From positions 6,323,323-6,387,322 of the forward strand of contig RPFO01000041.1 in assembly GCA_009746045.1 (NCBI GenBank): a stretch of DNA of 64,000 nucleotides, written 5' to 3'. Made by a program: the position numbers and the translations under genes. Within the stretch, counting starts at the first letter, position 1. Every line of letters begins with the position of its first letter. This document shows, piece after piece, positions 49,315-59,110 of the stretch. The notes under the pieces were generated by a model. It did no database searches and was not told the DNA's origin. It saw only the letters and a program-made list of their open reading frames with translations. Source of the stretch: Mesostigma viride. Taxonomy: Eukaryota > Streptophyta > Mesostigmatophyceae > Mesostigmatales > Mesostigmataceae.

Positions 49315-50012
49315 AGTTAACGTTTTTATGAACGCAATATGTAAGGATATGGTTGCAATGCAGCAATGTGTGAATATGGTTGGAAACGGAGCTTTGTTAA
49401 ATTGTATAGGCTTACAGCACTCGTGCACGTGAGTGCTTGTACACGAGTTTGCCAAGTCAAGGCAACACACGTGAGGCGGGCTCGCAAGAGATCTGCCCAA
49501 ATGGCACTGGCCTATTCTTTATATACTTGTGCACTGTGCTTGCTAGTCCTGAGCAGCCCAGAAGGCCTGCTCAGTAATAACACTCCCGGTACAGTATTCA
49601 CTACCTGTACAGTGCCCAGTTCCTATACAGTAGGTCTGCTATACAGGCACAGTGACCACAGAGCACAGTCCACAGTGACTATTGCATCTGCACCTAGAAG
49701 TCCAGGACTAAGCCTGTGGTACCAACAGACCACAGGTTAAGGTTCCTATTTCCTGCGTACGACGTATTAATCCAATACCGTCGTAGGTTCAGCACCTAAT
49801 TCCTGTCAGCCCAGGAATTACTGTCGACCCCATATGTCGTCGGCAAATATTCACGTCCGACTTAGACGAACAGCCGGCTCGCGCTCGCGCGCGACCGGGA
49901 AGTCGGAACGCCATAACTTTCTTGATACTTGTCGGAATGAACTCGTTCCGGTGCCGCTGGAATCGCAGAGATATGCCGAATCAGGTACACGCCAATGCGC
50001 TTGGCGTTAACT
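49315..50012 (-). repeat. 5' LTR of element C
   Basis: 698 bp with AGTTAACG/CGTTAACT ends. CTATA duplication follows at 50013-50017, after which D's LTR resumes. Confidence 0.93.
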
Positions 50013-50017
50013 CTATA

Positions 50018-50492
50018 TGCAACCTCGTTCCATCCTTGTTCCTCGGTCATGAGCAACGCTGGGCAACGCTACATTGCCAGAGCCTCGTATCGCTGCCCTG
50101 CATCCTCGTTGCAGGCAGCATACAGGAATCTCTGGCTATCCTGTGTCTAGGACTGCACAGGACCTGCCACAGTCCTGCATGGACTTACATCCTTAATTGC
50201 AGACCTGCTGGCTGGCTACTGGCTTCTACTAGCCACAGGACCGTTGAGCCCTCAGTACACTGTGTCCCAGTCACGTGAGAGTTCAGGCTAAGCCTGTGCA
50301 GGCACGGCCTGCCACGTGTCCTGTCCACTATGCCCTGAGAGTGCACCGCCCTTGCCCACCGGTCGGCAGTACTTCGGGACCTGATATCTTTCTAGTCCCT
50401 TTCCCTTGTCTGTTCTAGGCGGTTGACACGGCGTTGGAAAGGTCTCCTCAACCTGCATCCATCTAGCACATTGGTGCCCCAATATGCTAACT
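50018..50492 (-). repeat. 3' LTR of D, proximal part
   Basis: 475 bp, continuing the LTR interrupted by C. Compared with 57631-58089 it has a 10-base insertion near 50190, a small indel near 50400 and two or three substitutions. A purine tract, AAGAAAGGGTTGG on minus, lies on its internal side. Confidence 0.92.
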
Positions 50493-51410
50493 CCAACCCT
50501 TTCTTGTTTTGGAGCTTGGACCAGCCTGAGAACCTATCAGCCACTGTCCCCACAAGCCTTCAGACATCTGATCCCTCCCAGAGATCAGACCTGCCTTTTC
50601 TTTTGGAACCTGAGGTGCCTCCAAATATTAGCTAGGCCTGCTCATTGGTTCAAAGGTTGCCCTCTGACCCACATGACATCCCAACCCTTTCTTTGGGAAC
50701 CTGGTGTAGATTAAAGTTAGGTCTTCACTTAGTCAGAGGAGTTTGGATAGAGGAGTCCATGAACGTACTATTGTGAGTTCCTGGTCATCCAGTTATCACA
50801 GGCGCCCGTTCATATGGCGCCCGCCACGGAGCCTCCTTTATCTTTTAAATCCTTCCAAAGACTGAGAGAGCCCTGACAAATGTTAGCCAACACATGGGGA
50901 GCCCATGTCCTCACTGAGGGATAAACTCAGAATTCACACATGCCAGGCTGAGGTCAGCTGGGGAAATCGAACCCCACCCCATATCCTCCAGGTTTGGATC
51001 TGCTCCTGGAACTGAGCATCACAAACAACATAACATGACAATAACAAGATTATGTTTTATTATAAAGAAGTATAACCCATAGTGAGGCCCCTGGCAACCA
51101 CGTCCAACATGGTCACACAACCAGGGATTTTATTAGCATGCAACAGGTTGGTTACAGAGAATATATACAAATGTACAGCAACCTGTTAGAGCCAACACTT
51201 GGGCTGCCCTTGCAGGGTCCATTCCATGAAGACCCAAGGCCCATTACAAAGTCCTTAAGACTCTTCTGCAGCCCCATGACAGAGCCAGGCGAAATTCTCA
51301 GCCAGGGGAGTGACTCCACCCTGACCCCTGTCCAGCAGAGTGTGTCTGAACTCTGAAGGACCTGCTGTCAGCCACCACGTGGCTGCCCAGCCCACTGGGA
51401 TGCCTCCCAC
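50493..51410 (-). other. 3' untranslated region of element D
   Basis: No gene. On minus near 50960, GGGGTTCGATTTCCCC resembles a tRNA T arm, as in C. AT-rich stretches near 51050-51070 could supply a polyadenylation signal. Confidence 0.5.
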
Positions 51411-52060
51411 CTAGAGCAAGGCTGTTTGGTCTACTCTGGCCCTCCCCCCCTTGGAGGCCATGAGCCCACGAAGCAAAGGGTATTGCAGCTCAGCCTTTTC
51501 CTCCAGCTTGGTGAGAGCATCTGCAGGGTTGTCCACGCCAGCCACATGTTCAATGTTAGCTAAGCAAGACATTTCCTTGAGCAACAAATAATCAAGGTCC
51601 CTGCTCCTGGCCAGCTGCCTGTGCACAAACTGCACCATGCCCATGCTGTCAGTTCTTACCAGTGTGTGCATCTGCAACCGACAGGAAGCCACTTGACTTA
51701 GCTGGTAAAATAGCTCCCTCAAGTAAAGAGCAGTATGAAGCCCTTCACAGATTGCCCTGCACTCAGCAATGTCACTGCTGGGAGTTACCCTGTTTTGGGG
51801 GAGAGAGTTACCCAGCATGAGAGGGGGAGACATGCGAACAGCCTCTACCACTCTCTCAGCACCCACCTCAACCAGTTGGGAATCGGTCAACCGACTCAGT
51901 ACCAACAGGTCAGGAGCACAAATGCTGGCCAGCCATGCCAACATACCTCGTATTGTTGCACATCTGGCCTGGGTGATGGGCTCCTGCAAGGCATCTATGA
52001 TCTGCTGGGGATAATCCTTACCACCCTCCAGCTGATGGACCATGTACCCTGCTGATGGAC
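51411..52060 (-). pseudogene. RT end and RNase H of element D, internally deleted
   Basis: The frame shifts from the RT ORF near 52050. MLAWLASICAPDLLVLSR is the connection region. Then LMLGNSLPQ joins directly to TPSSDIAECRAICEG, whereas C has about 50 residues in between, including the first catalytic Asp (FVDSSMDARQ) and LFSWYSRLQ. The remaining RNase H has AECRA, RTDSMGMVQFV and GVDNPADALTKL. The deletion removes a catalytic residue, so the enzyme is dead. Confidence 0.8.
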
Positions 52061-53656
52061 CAAGGTCGCCTGCATTCCACAAAACACCATGGGCTCATTC
52101 TCAACCATGTACTGGATCTTACCCAGTTCAAACCGTTTCTGGATCCTGGCCAGAGTCAACTCTTGCCAAGTGGGATGGCCCAGGAGATGCAGATCATCAC
52201 CATGCAGGGAGGCAAACGCTGGCAGCCCCTCATAGCTACCCTGAAACAGACAAGGATCAACTGGAGAGACTGAGAGACCACAGACAGACCTGAGGTACTT
52301 CTCCAAGCTCTTCCTCCAGATGATGGGACTCGATCTAAGGCCTTCCACGCCTTTGAGAATCCTCAAATACCTCGTCTTCAGCTCTGCCCTCCACACTGCA
52401 GGCACCTTAACAAAGAAAGGGGGTATTGTGCGCCAAGTATCCTGTGCTTCCTGCTGATCACCCTTAAGAAAAGCCCTCTTGAAATCTACCAACACAGAGC
52501 TATAGGGTATCCCCTTCTGCAGAAAAGACAAGTAAATGCACAACAAAATCCTCCATGTATCATGCAGCATCCCTGGTGTGTAAAGCTCCTCATCTGCTAA
52601 CTGTCCAGTGCCATGGTACTCAGTCACAACTGGTCTAACATGTGGCACCTGCACGCCATCTACCTCCTTGAGCTTGAGGACAAACATCAACCTGAGCAGC
52701 TGGTGATCCTCAGGGAGGACATCCACAGGCTCTGCACAGTTGGCAACTATCCACTCATGCCCAGAAGCAACAAAGCCAAGAGTCCATGCCTTAGCCATCT
52801 TGGGGCTTTGCATCATCTCCACTAGCTTGCGCCAAGGTACAGGACTCGTTCCTGGGATCTGGTACCTCTGCACACCCAACTCACGTGGGTCAAACGTAGT
52901 AGGGAGGATCAGCAGGTCCCCAGCAATGGGCTCCTTTGTATCAGGACCCTCTGCCTCTAGACCCCTCACAGCCCTTACAGCCACACTAAGACCCTGGGAG
53001 TAGCGATATCTCTGCAAGGGAAGGCGGCCCTGCCCTTCTAATGCTAGCTCCTCAGAGGATATCCTCACCCCTGGTAAGCACAAGAAGTTCTGACCTAGAA
53101 TGGCAGGCCCCTGATACCCTTCAACCACACTGAACGTGGTGGGCACCCCCAGGATAGGCACACTCACTTCTCCCAAGATCTTCATGGACACATTCCCAGA
53201 GAAATCAGACACAGCTAGGCAGCTAGGGGATGACCACTGCAAGCCTGCAGCATCCTCTACCCTTAGAATGGACACCTGTGAGTTGGTATCCACTTCTAGT
53301 GCTGGTGCCCCACATGACCCCCATCCCGTGAGCTTAGATACCTTGGGATCACGCTTGCTGTTCTGCAGAGCTCGAATGATGTCCGCCATAAGCAGCCCCC
53401 TGGACTGTGGTGCAGCCCTGGCCACCTCTGGCCTTGTGACAGACGTCTCAGCAGACTCCTGCTCACCCTCATCCATCCAGGACAGACCATAATCCAAGCA
53501 TGGTGGGTTAGCATCTGCTGCCTGGCTCTCATCCTGCTCATCTCCCTCCAAGGGAGGATCAGGGCCGTCTTCAGGCCAGATTGCAGTTGGCCTTCTCTCC
53601 TTGACGTGAGCCCAGGATAGCCTGTACACGTGCTTGGGATTACTCTCCAAAGCCAC
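51995..53656 (-). pseudogene. Retropepsin-like domain and RT of element D
   Basis: 553 codons. A linker with MADIIRALQNSKRDPKVSKL (C: LSDIVQALQRAKKEPKVSKL) leads to the retropepsin-like domain at 118-205: LEVDTNSQVSIL (D123), VSDFSGNVSM, GEVSVPILGVPTTF, AILGQNFLCLPGVRI. RT: HVRPVVTEYHGTGQL, LYTPGMLHDTWRILL, VDFKRAFLKGD, FASLHGDDLHLLG with HGDD as in C. A frameshift near 53650 separates it from the integrase frame. The intact middle suggests decay is recent. Confidence 0.88.
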
Positions 53657-54879
53657 CAGACAAGAATGGTTAGCTCTTCAACATGGGTTACCTGCCCATC
53701 TTGCCACTTGCCACGCTTGCCTGGTAATGACGGTTCCTTCCACATCCTGACCCTCAGTCCCACCTGGGGCCTCAGCATTTTCCAACCCTTGTCCTTACGC
53801 CTCAATCTGGAAAACACCCTGTCTGCCTTCTTCAGGCAGGCTGCCACCACGTCCTGTGATAGCATACCAAACTGCAATGCCAGGGGAGAGACTGCCACAC
53901 CATCATAGTAATAGGTTACCCTGTGGTTAAGCTGCTCCTCAATCCCCTTACACCAAGCTGCTTTCTCTAGAGCTGATGCCACAACAGGCACACTCCTAGC
54001 TGCTAGCACCACTGTTTTTACTTCACGTATAGATCTCTCTACAGCTCCCTGCTGCCCATGGCATTCCCTAGGGACCACTACCAACTTACAAGGAAGCTGG
54101 TCAGCCAGCTTGATCAAGCAGTCAAACTGCAAGTCAGCTTGCACCTTGGTGTACACCCCAAAGCCTGGCAACAAAGACTGGAGACCCATCAACAGCTGAT
54201 GCTCCTGCATTCCAGGAAGAATGGTCAGCAACCTATATCTGCTAAACCTATCCACCCCCACCAACAGATACATGCCCCTGATGTGTTGGATGTCCACCTG
54301 GATATCCCCCCGCTCTCTAGCAGGTTCTCTGGCATGGGACTGTGGGAGGCGAACAGCATTCTCCTGACAGACACAATTCTGAGCAGCTGCACTGCAGGCC
54401 TCTAGCAAAGGCTCCTTGCCAATCTTCCAAGCAAACATCTCTGCCTGCTTAGAGTGGCCAAAGATATGGTGTAGAGTGTTTCCAGCCTGAGCATAGCTCA
54501 ACCCCCTGTCAGCCTGGCTGCACAGAGAGGAACGTGACAAAGACTGTGTGCTTGGGATAGCACGACCCACCTGCTGTTCTCTTGCTCCAGGGACCTCCTC
54601 CAAGGTAGCTCGGCTCCCAGAGCCAGCCCCGGTTCCCACAGAAGCTGCAGGTCCTTCCAGTCTGGCGGCTTGACTCCCAGAGTCAACCCCAACAACTGGA
54701 GACCCTGCACCTGCCACAGGCACAGGGAATTCCACTGCTGCAGCAGCGTTATTGCAATCATTGAGTGGAAGCACCTCATCATTCCCAACCCCTTGCTGCT
54801 GCACAAGAGGGACACCCCCATTACTATGTACAACTGTTCGTCCCACTAGGGGTGATTGACTATTTACAGGGGACAACAC
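53640..54879 (-). pseudogene. Integrase of element D
   Basis: From the frame opening at 54879 (non-ATG), residues 1-115 are linker without a protease. Zinc part: LHHIFGH (H137/H138, H142) and Cys at 162, 169, 171. Catalytic core: GDIQVDIQHIRG (D196), VQADLQFD (D249), GAVERSIREVKT (E281), with 31 residues between the last two. Then QVGLRVRMWKEPSLPGKRGKW. The frame goes astray near 53650, where the PR-RT frame takes over. It would insert element cDNA into DNA. Confidence 0.85.
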
Positions 54880-54884
54880 TCAAG

Positions 54885-55993
54885 TCATGGCTTACCCACC
54901 TGGCCAGAGCCTGCTCCAGCAGACTTGGCCTGGTCTGGGCAGTCACGTCGCCAATGACCCGTCCTGCCACATCCAAAGCACTTGTCATCCTTCCCAGCAG
55001 CAGCCTTCTTCAGGCCACCCTGGTTCTGGCTGCTCTGACTGGCCTGGGTGCCCTGGCCCTGGCTCTTGCCTTGCCCTTGGCCACCCTTGTTCTGCTGACC
55101 ACCCTGGTGACCACCAGCCTGCTGCTGACCCTTGCCTTTGGATCCCTGCTGCTGGCCCTTGCCACCCTGGTTACCATTCTGCCTGCGCCTGTTAGCCCTC
55201 TGACGCCTACTAGGTCTGGTTCTCCCTGAGCACCCTGCCCAGGGGCGTCACCATGGACCTGATGAGCGGAGGCTGAAGGGGCACCAGTCACCTGGATTGC
55301 CTTGCAAGCAGCATTGTCAGATGGACGGATATTAAAAATAACCTTTTGCAAGGCTGGCCACGTCCCATCTGTCTGATCAGCAAACATCCTAGCTGCATTT
55401 CTCCCATCCACACTCAGCCCCATGCGATCCAGGAAGTAATCTGCCACTGCTCTATCAGTCAGATTGAAGCCATGCTTGGCCCCCTTCTCCCTGATGCGTG
55501 TGAGCCGCTGCAGCTCCTCAGCTATTGTGCCCTTGATCTCAAAGGTATCATAGCTGAGCTTATAGTGATTAGTGAGGTTGAGTACCTTATCAGAGAACTC
55601 CTGACGTAGGCCCTCTAGGAACTGAGACCAAGTCAGCTTGTCCTTGACAGCTTGCCTAGCCTTGTCCCTCACACGCTCACTGGAATCCCTATTAGTCGTG
55701 GATGTGTGGAATACCTGCACAAGGTTGACAGTGGGATCTACAGAGCATGAAACTAGCTCCATATCCTCCAACCACTTGTCTAGCTCTTCCTGTCCCACAG
55801 GAGGCTTGAGAGGCTTCTGGCCATTCATCACAGCCACAGCACTCATATGAGGTCTAGTCCCAGGCAAAGCACGAGGGTCACTGCCAATGACAGCAGCTCC
55901 TGCTGGTGCTAATGGCGCAGGAACACTAGCTAGCAGGAACACCAGACGCAGGCACACATGGTCTCTTACCAGGTGCTTGACGTTCAGCATCAT
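54885..55993 (-). pseudogene. gag: Gag of element D with CCHC zinc knuckle
   Basis: The frame is open from 55993; ATG 55846 (MSAVAVMNGQKPLK) is a better start. Capsid-like part: ELDKWLEDMELVS, KDKLTWSQFLEGLRQEF, NHYKLSYDTFEIKGTI, GAKHGFNLTDRAVADYF, WPALQKVIFNIRP. An indel near 55230-55260 moves the sequence into a Gln/Gly/Lys-rich tail and the knuckle CFGCGRTGHWRRDC (CX2CX4HX4C), ending with TGA at 54885-54887. Pol begins a few bases later in another frame. Confidence 0.8.
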
Positions 55994-56441
55994 CTTGGCC
56001 CTCCCCCGTCAGCACCACGCCGTCGGTTGGCCACCCTGCACGCTCCTCCCCTTGTGCCACCTCTTTCCTCTTCCGGTTGGATGCCCTCCTGCCATTGACG
56101 CCCTCTGCCGTTGGGATTGCCTGTCCCTCTGGCACGACGTTGGCGGGGCCTCCCGTGTCTGCCCTTGCCTCACCACCGCCATCCCCCGCTCCGCCCCGCT
56201 CCCGCTGCCGCTCCCGCGCGTGTTACGAAGCATTATAAATACTACAGACAACACACGCAGATATGGCTGCTGGAACCCACTCAGGCTCACGCACTTACTC
56301 CAGACGAGGCCGCCTCCTGGCTTGCACTCGCCTGCCCCTCCTCACGGTCTGGACGCTGCTCAACACCCTCAGCAACCGGTATGGCTGCTGCTGCCGCTGC
56401 GACAATCTGGAGGTCTGGGTTAAACTCTCCCAGCACGCAGG

Positions 56442-57416
56442 TCACAGGTCGCCCGTCTTCCTTGCGTTCGACTGGATGTTGTTCTCACCTGGGTTGCGAT
56501 GCCAAGCAAGATCGCGTACCCACCGCTTACCGCCGCCGACAAGCTCGTTCTGCTCGCCTCGGCCGTAACGGTCGTACTCGTGAGTCACCTCACGAGGGAT
56601 ATGCAGATCAGCTCTCTGCCTCTCTCGTAGGTCTGTAGTGCCGTCGCCCTCGTTTATCTGCTGGGCTGAGCGCTTGACGGAGCCCTCTGGCTTGTCAGTC
56701 CACTCAAAATGGACGTCTTCAGGCGTCTTCTCGACCCCCGTGACAATCTCCACCTCCGGACCCCACGCAGTGGTGGTTTCCGGCCTCGGTGTATCAAGCC
56801 TGGAGTACACTCCGAAAGGCTGCGTGGTAATAAAGAACCTGTCTGCGTACCCTCTCGACTCTTGCAAAAGGACAGCAACAAGATTCTCAATGGTTGGCAA
56901 ATACCTCCGCCGTGCTCCAAGGATTCACCGCCTCGCGAGCTCGGCGTTCCGGATTATGTCGGCGTCTGGTACCCCCTCTCCTAGCACTGCTGTCGCCACC
57001 CAGTGGTTGAACAGTCTGGTGCTGCCGAGCGCTGTTGCCACGATCTGGCTAAGCGCCTCCCTGGCAAGGTCGAGACCGGCTAGCGTGATATGGGCGCCCT
57101 GGTAGGCGACCTCCACACGATTAGCAGTTTCAGCTAGCGCGTCACGAATGCGCACCAACTCCTCCACCGCCACTCGCCCTGTCTCACCCGGAGAAATCAC
57201 GACGCGAGCCCGCTGTATAATCGGGTCCGCCGCCGCTGGCCTGCTGCCTCCCCCACTCACCGCCACCCACCCCTCTTCTGCCAAGTGCCTCGCTACGTAG
57301 GCCGCTTGCACGAATGTTGGAGCGTTTGCTTGGTTACGGTAGGGGAAAAACGCTTGCGCGTCTCTCTGCTCGTTCGCCTCACCAGCACCGTGGCTGCTTG
57401 ACGATGAACCAGACAT
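56442..57416 (-). pseudogene. Accessory ORF of element D between 5' LTR and gag
   Basis: ATG 57416 (MSGSSSSSHGAGEAN), 25 bases inside the 5' LTR. First frame to 56925: FVQAAYVARHLAEEGWVAVS, VVISPGETGRVAVEELVRI, IVATALGSTRLFNHWVATAVL. After an indel near 56910, a second frame to 56442: TIENLVAVLLQESRGYADR, TTQPFGVYSRLDTPRPET, GVEKTPEDVHFEWTD. Total about 320 residues. No known domain recognised. Position matches the ORFs in C and G. Confidence 0.6.
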
Positions 57417-57441
57417 GAAAGCGCTTGGAAGCAATAGTACG

Positions 57442-58089
57442 ATTTGCGCAGCAACTCGTCAGCAGAGCTTGTGAGCTCCTGGTCCTTGCCGGCTGGAATG
57501 ACCCTAGGCTGCTGGCTAGCAACCTTTATCCTCACACCAGGCCTACGACCCTCGATAGGCTCGCCACTCGTCGTGACGACCAAGGTTCGTGTGTGAAGAC
57601 GCTCGTTGCCTCGTTGAGCCTCGAGCTATATGCAACCTCGTTCCATCCTTGTTCCTCGGTCATGAGCAACGCTGGGCAACGCTACATTGCCAGAGCCTCG
57701 TATCGCTGCCCTGCATCCTCGTTGCAGGCAGCATACAGGAATCTCTGGCTATCCTGTGTCTAGGACAGCACAGGACCTGCCACAGTCCTGCATGGACTTA
57801 CACAGACCTGCTGGCTGGCTACTGGCTTCTACTAGCCACAGGACCGTTGAGCCCTCAGTACACTGTGTCCCAGTCACGTGAGAGTTCAGGCTAAGCCTGC
57901 GCAGGCACGGCCTGCCACGTGTCCTGTCCACTATGCCCTGAGAGTGCACCGCCCTTGCCCACCGGTCGGCAGTACTTCGGGACCTGATATCTTTCTAGTC
58001 CCTTGTTTGTTCTAGGCGGTTGACACGGCGTTGGAAAGGTCTCCTCAACCTGCATCCATCTAGCACATTGGTGCCCCAATATGCTAACT
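57442..58089 (-). repeat. 5' LTR of element D
   Basis: 648 bp. It contains the uninterrupted insertion site of C: GAGCTATATGCAACC at about 57625 is the empty version of the CTATA target seen at 35846 and 50013. The CACTC duplication follows at 58090. Confidence 0.93.
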
Positions 58090-59110
58090 CACTCCGGCCC
58101 GCCACTTTTTGGTTATGCTGCTCGACGCCAATGCCACCCTCCCCGTGGGCACTGCTGGCAGTCGCTTTGCGCCTGCTGACACTACTGCTAACGACAACAC
58201 TCCCCTGTTTTCTGCCTTTTTGCGGGATAGCGGGATGGTTGCTGTCAACTGCCACTTTCAACGTCCCTCACAGGACTTGGTCACTTTTCGTGGCCCTAAC
58301 GGCCGTCAGGCCTGTCTGGACTACGTGGTGGTACGGCAGCCCAGGTGCACCTCGGTTCTGGACACCCGAGTGTTTGACACGCCCACGGTGTGCTCTGACC
58401 ACCGGTTGGTGCGCGCGACCATTCGGCTCCGGTTCCACGTCCCCGCGCTCCGCGCCCCAGTGGTCCGCCCTGACTGGTCTGCTCTACGCCCGGTCCGGGG
58501 AGATCCTGAGGACTGGACGGACGCCGAGCACGAGCGGAACCGGTGCCGACGGGAGTACCTCTCGGCCCTGGACGCCCGGGCGGATGTCGACGAGCTGGAC
58601 AAGGGCGCCCCCAACGCCGCCATTTTTGCGGGCTTTGCGGCCCGTGCCCCGTTGCTGGCGGCCCGGCACCTGCCGGTCATGCCCCGCCGCCGCCCCGGCC
58701 CGCTCTACCGCCAGGACCCCAAGGTCTTGGCCGCCCGGCACCGCCTCAAGCGTAACCGGGACCCGCTGCAGAAACCGGTGCTCAAGGCCGCCCTCGTGGA
58801 GGCCTACGAGCACGCTCAGGACGCGGAGGCGGCCCAGTGCATCGCGGATGCCAAGGCCTGCCAGGCTCGCAATCAGGGTAAGGACATGTGGTACCACCTC
58901 GACCGGCTCGGCGGCCGGCGGCAGCGCACCCCGGTGGAGCACACGGGGGACGGCACGGCGCCGGTCAGCCTTGACCGCTGGTTGGCCCACAATGTTTCCT
59001 TGACCGGTGGGGCTCGCGCCCCCCCCCCGCCGCTTCACCCCGAGACGGCCGCCCGCCTCGGGGTTGCCGGACCCCCGCCGCCGCCAGCGCCCCCCTCCTC
59101 GGCCGCGGAC
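58090..59110 (+). pseudogene. LINE endonuclease, C-terminal part, and linker
   Basis: Continues the endonuclease in frame after D: FLVMLLDANATLPVG (Asp/Asn of the active site), MVAVNCHFQRPSQDLVTF, ACLDYVVVRQPR and TVCSDHRLV (SDH motif). About 220 residues of Arg/Ala/Pro-rich linker follow, with helical stretches such as NQGKDMWYHLDRLGG. A ten-C run at 59019-59028 lies where the frame is lost; RT continues in another frame from about 59104. It would nick target DNA for primed reverse transcription. Confidence 0.8.

Larger units (their letters stand above)
35851..50012 (-). mobile_element. Copia-like element C (INT-PR-RT-RH family), interrupted by E
   Basis: Minus-strand element with LTRs 49315-50012 and 35851-36547 and a CTATA duplication (35846-35850, 50013-50017) inside D's LTR. 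The internal part holds an accessory ORF, gag (split by element E) and a single 1185-codon pol. The pol is the best preserved copy of the unusual family. LTRs begin AGTTAACG and end CGTTAACT, an inverted terminal octamer instead of TG...CA. Roughly seven differences are visible between the LTRs. Confidence 0.93.
35662..58089 (-). mobile_element. Copia-like element D (INT-PR-RT-RH family), interrupted by C
   Basis: Minus-strand LTR element with 5' LTR 57442-58089 and 3' LTR 35662-35850 plus 50018-50492, split by element C. CACTC flanks it (35657-35661 and 58090-58094), inside the LINE. Internal order 5' to 3': accessory ORF, gag with CCHC knuckle, integrase, retropepsin-like domain, RT, RNase H. 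The two LTRs differ by a handful of bases and two small indels, so insertion is fairly recent, but the coding region has several frameshifts and a deletion. Confidence 0.9.

Noticed and set aside
58484-59038. Reverse-strand 184-codon frame over the LINE endonuclease
   Set aside because: Shadow of the plus-strand endonuclease, which carries the DxN and SDH motifs.
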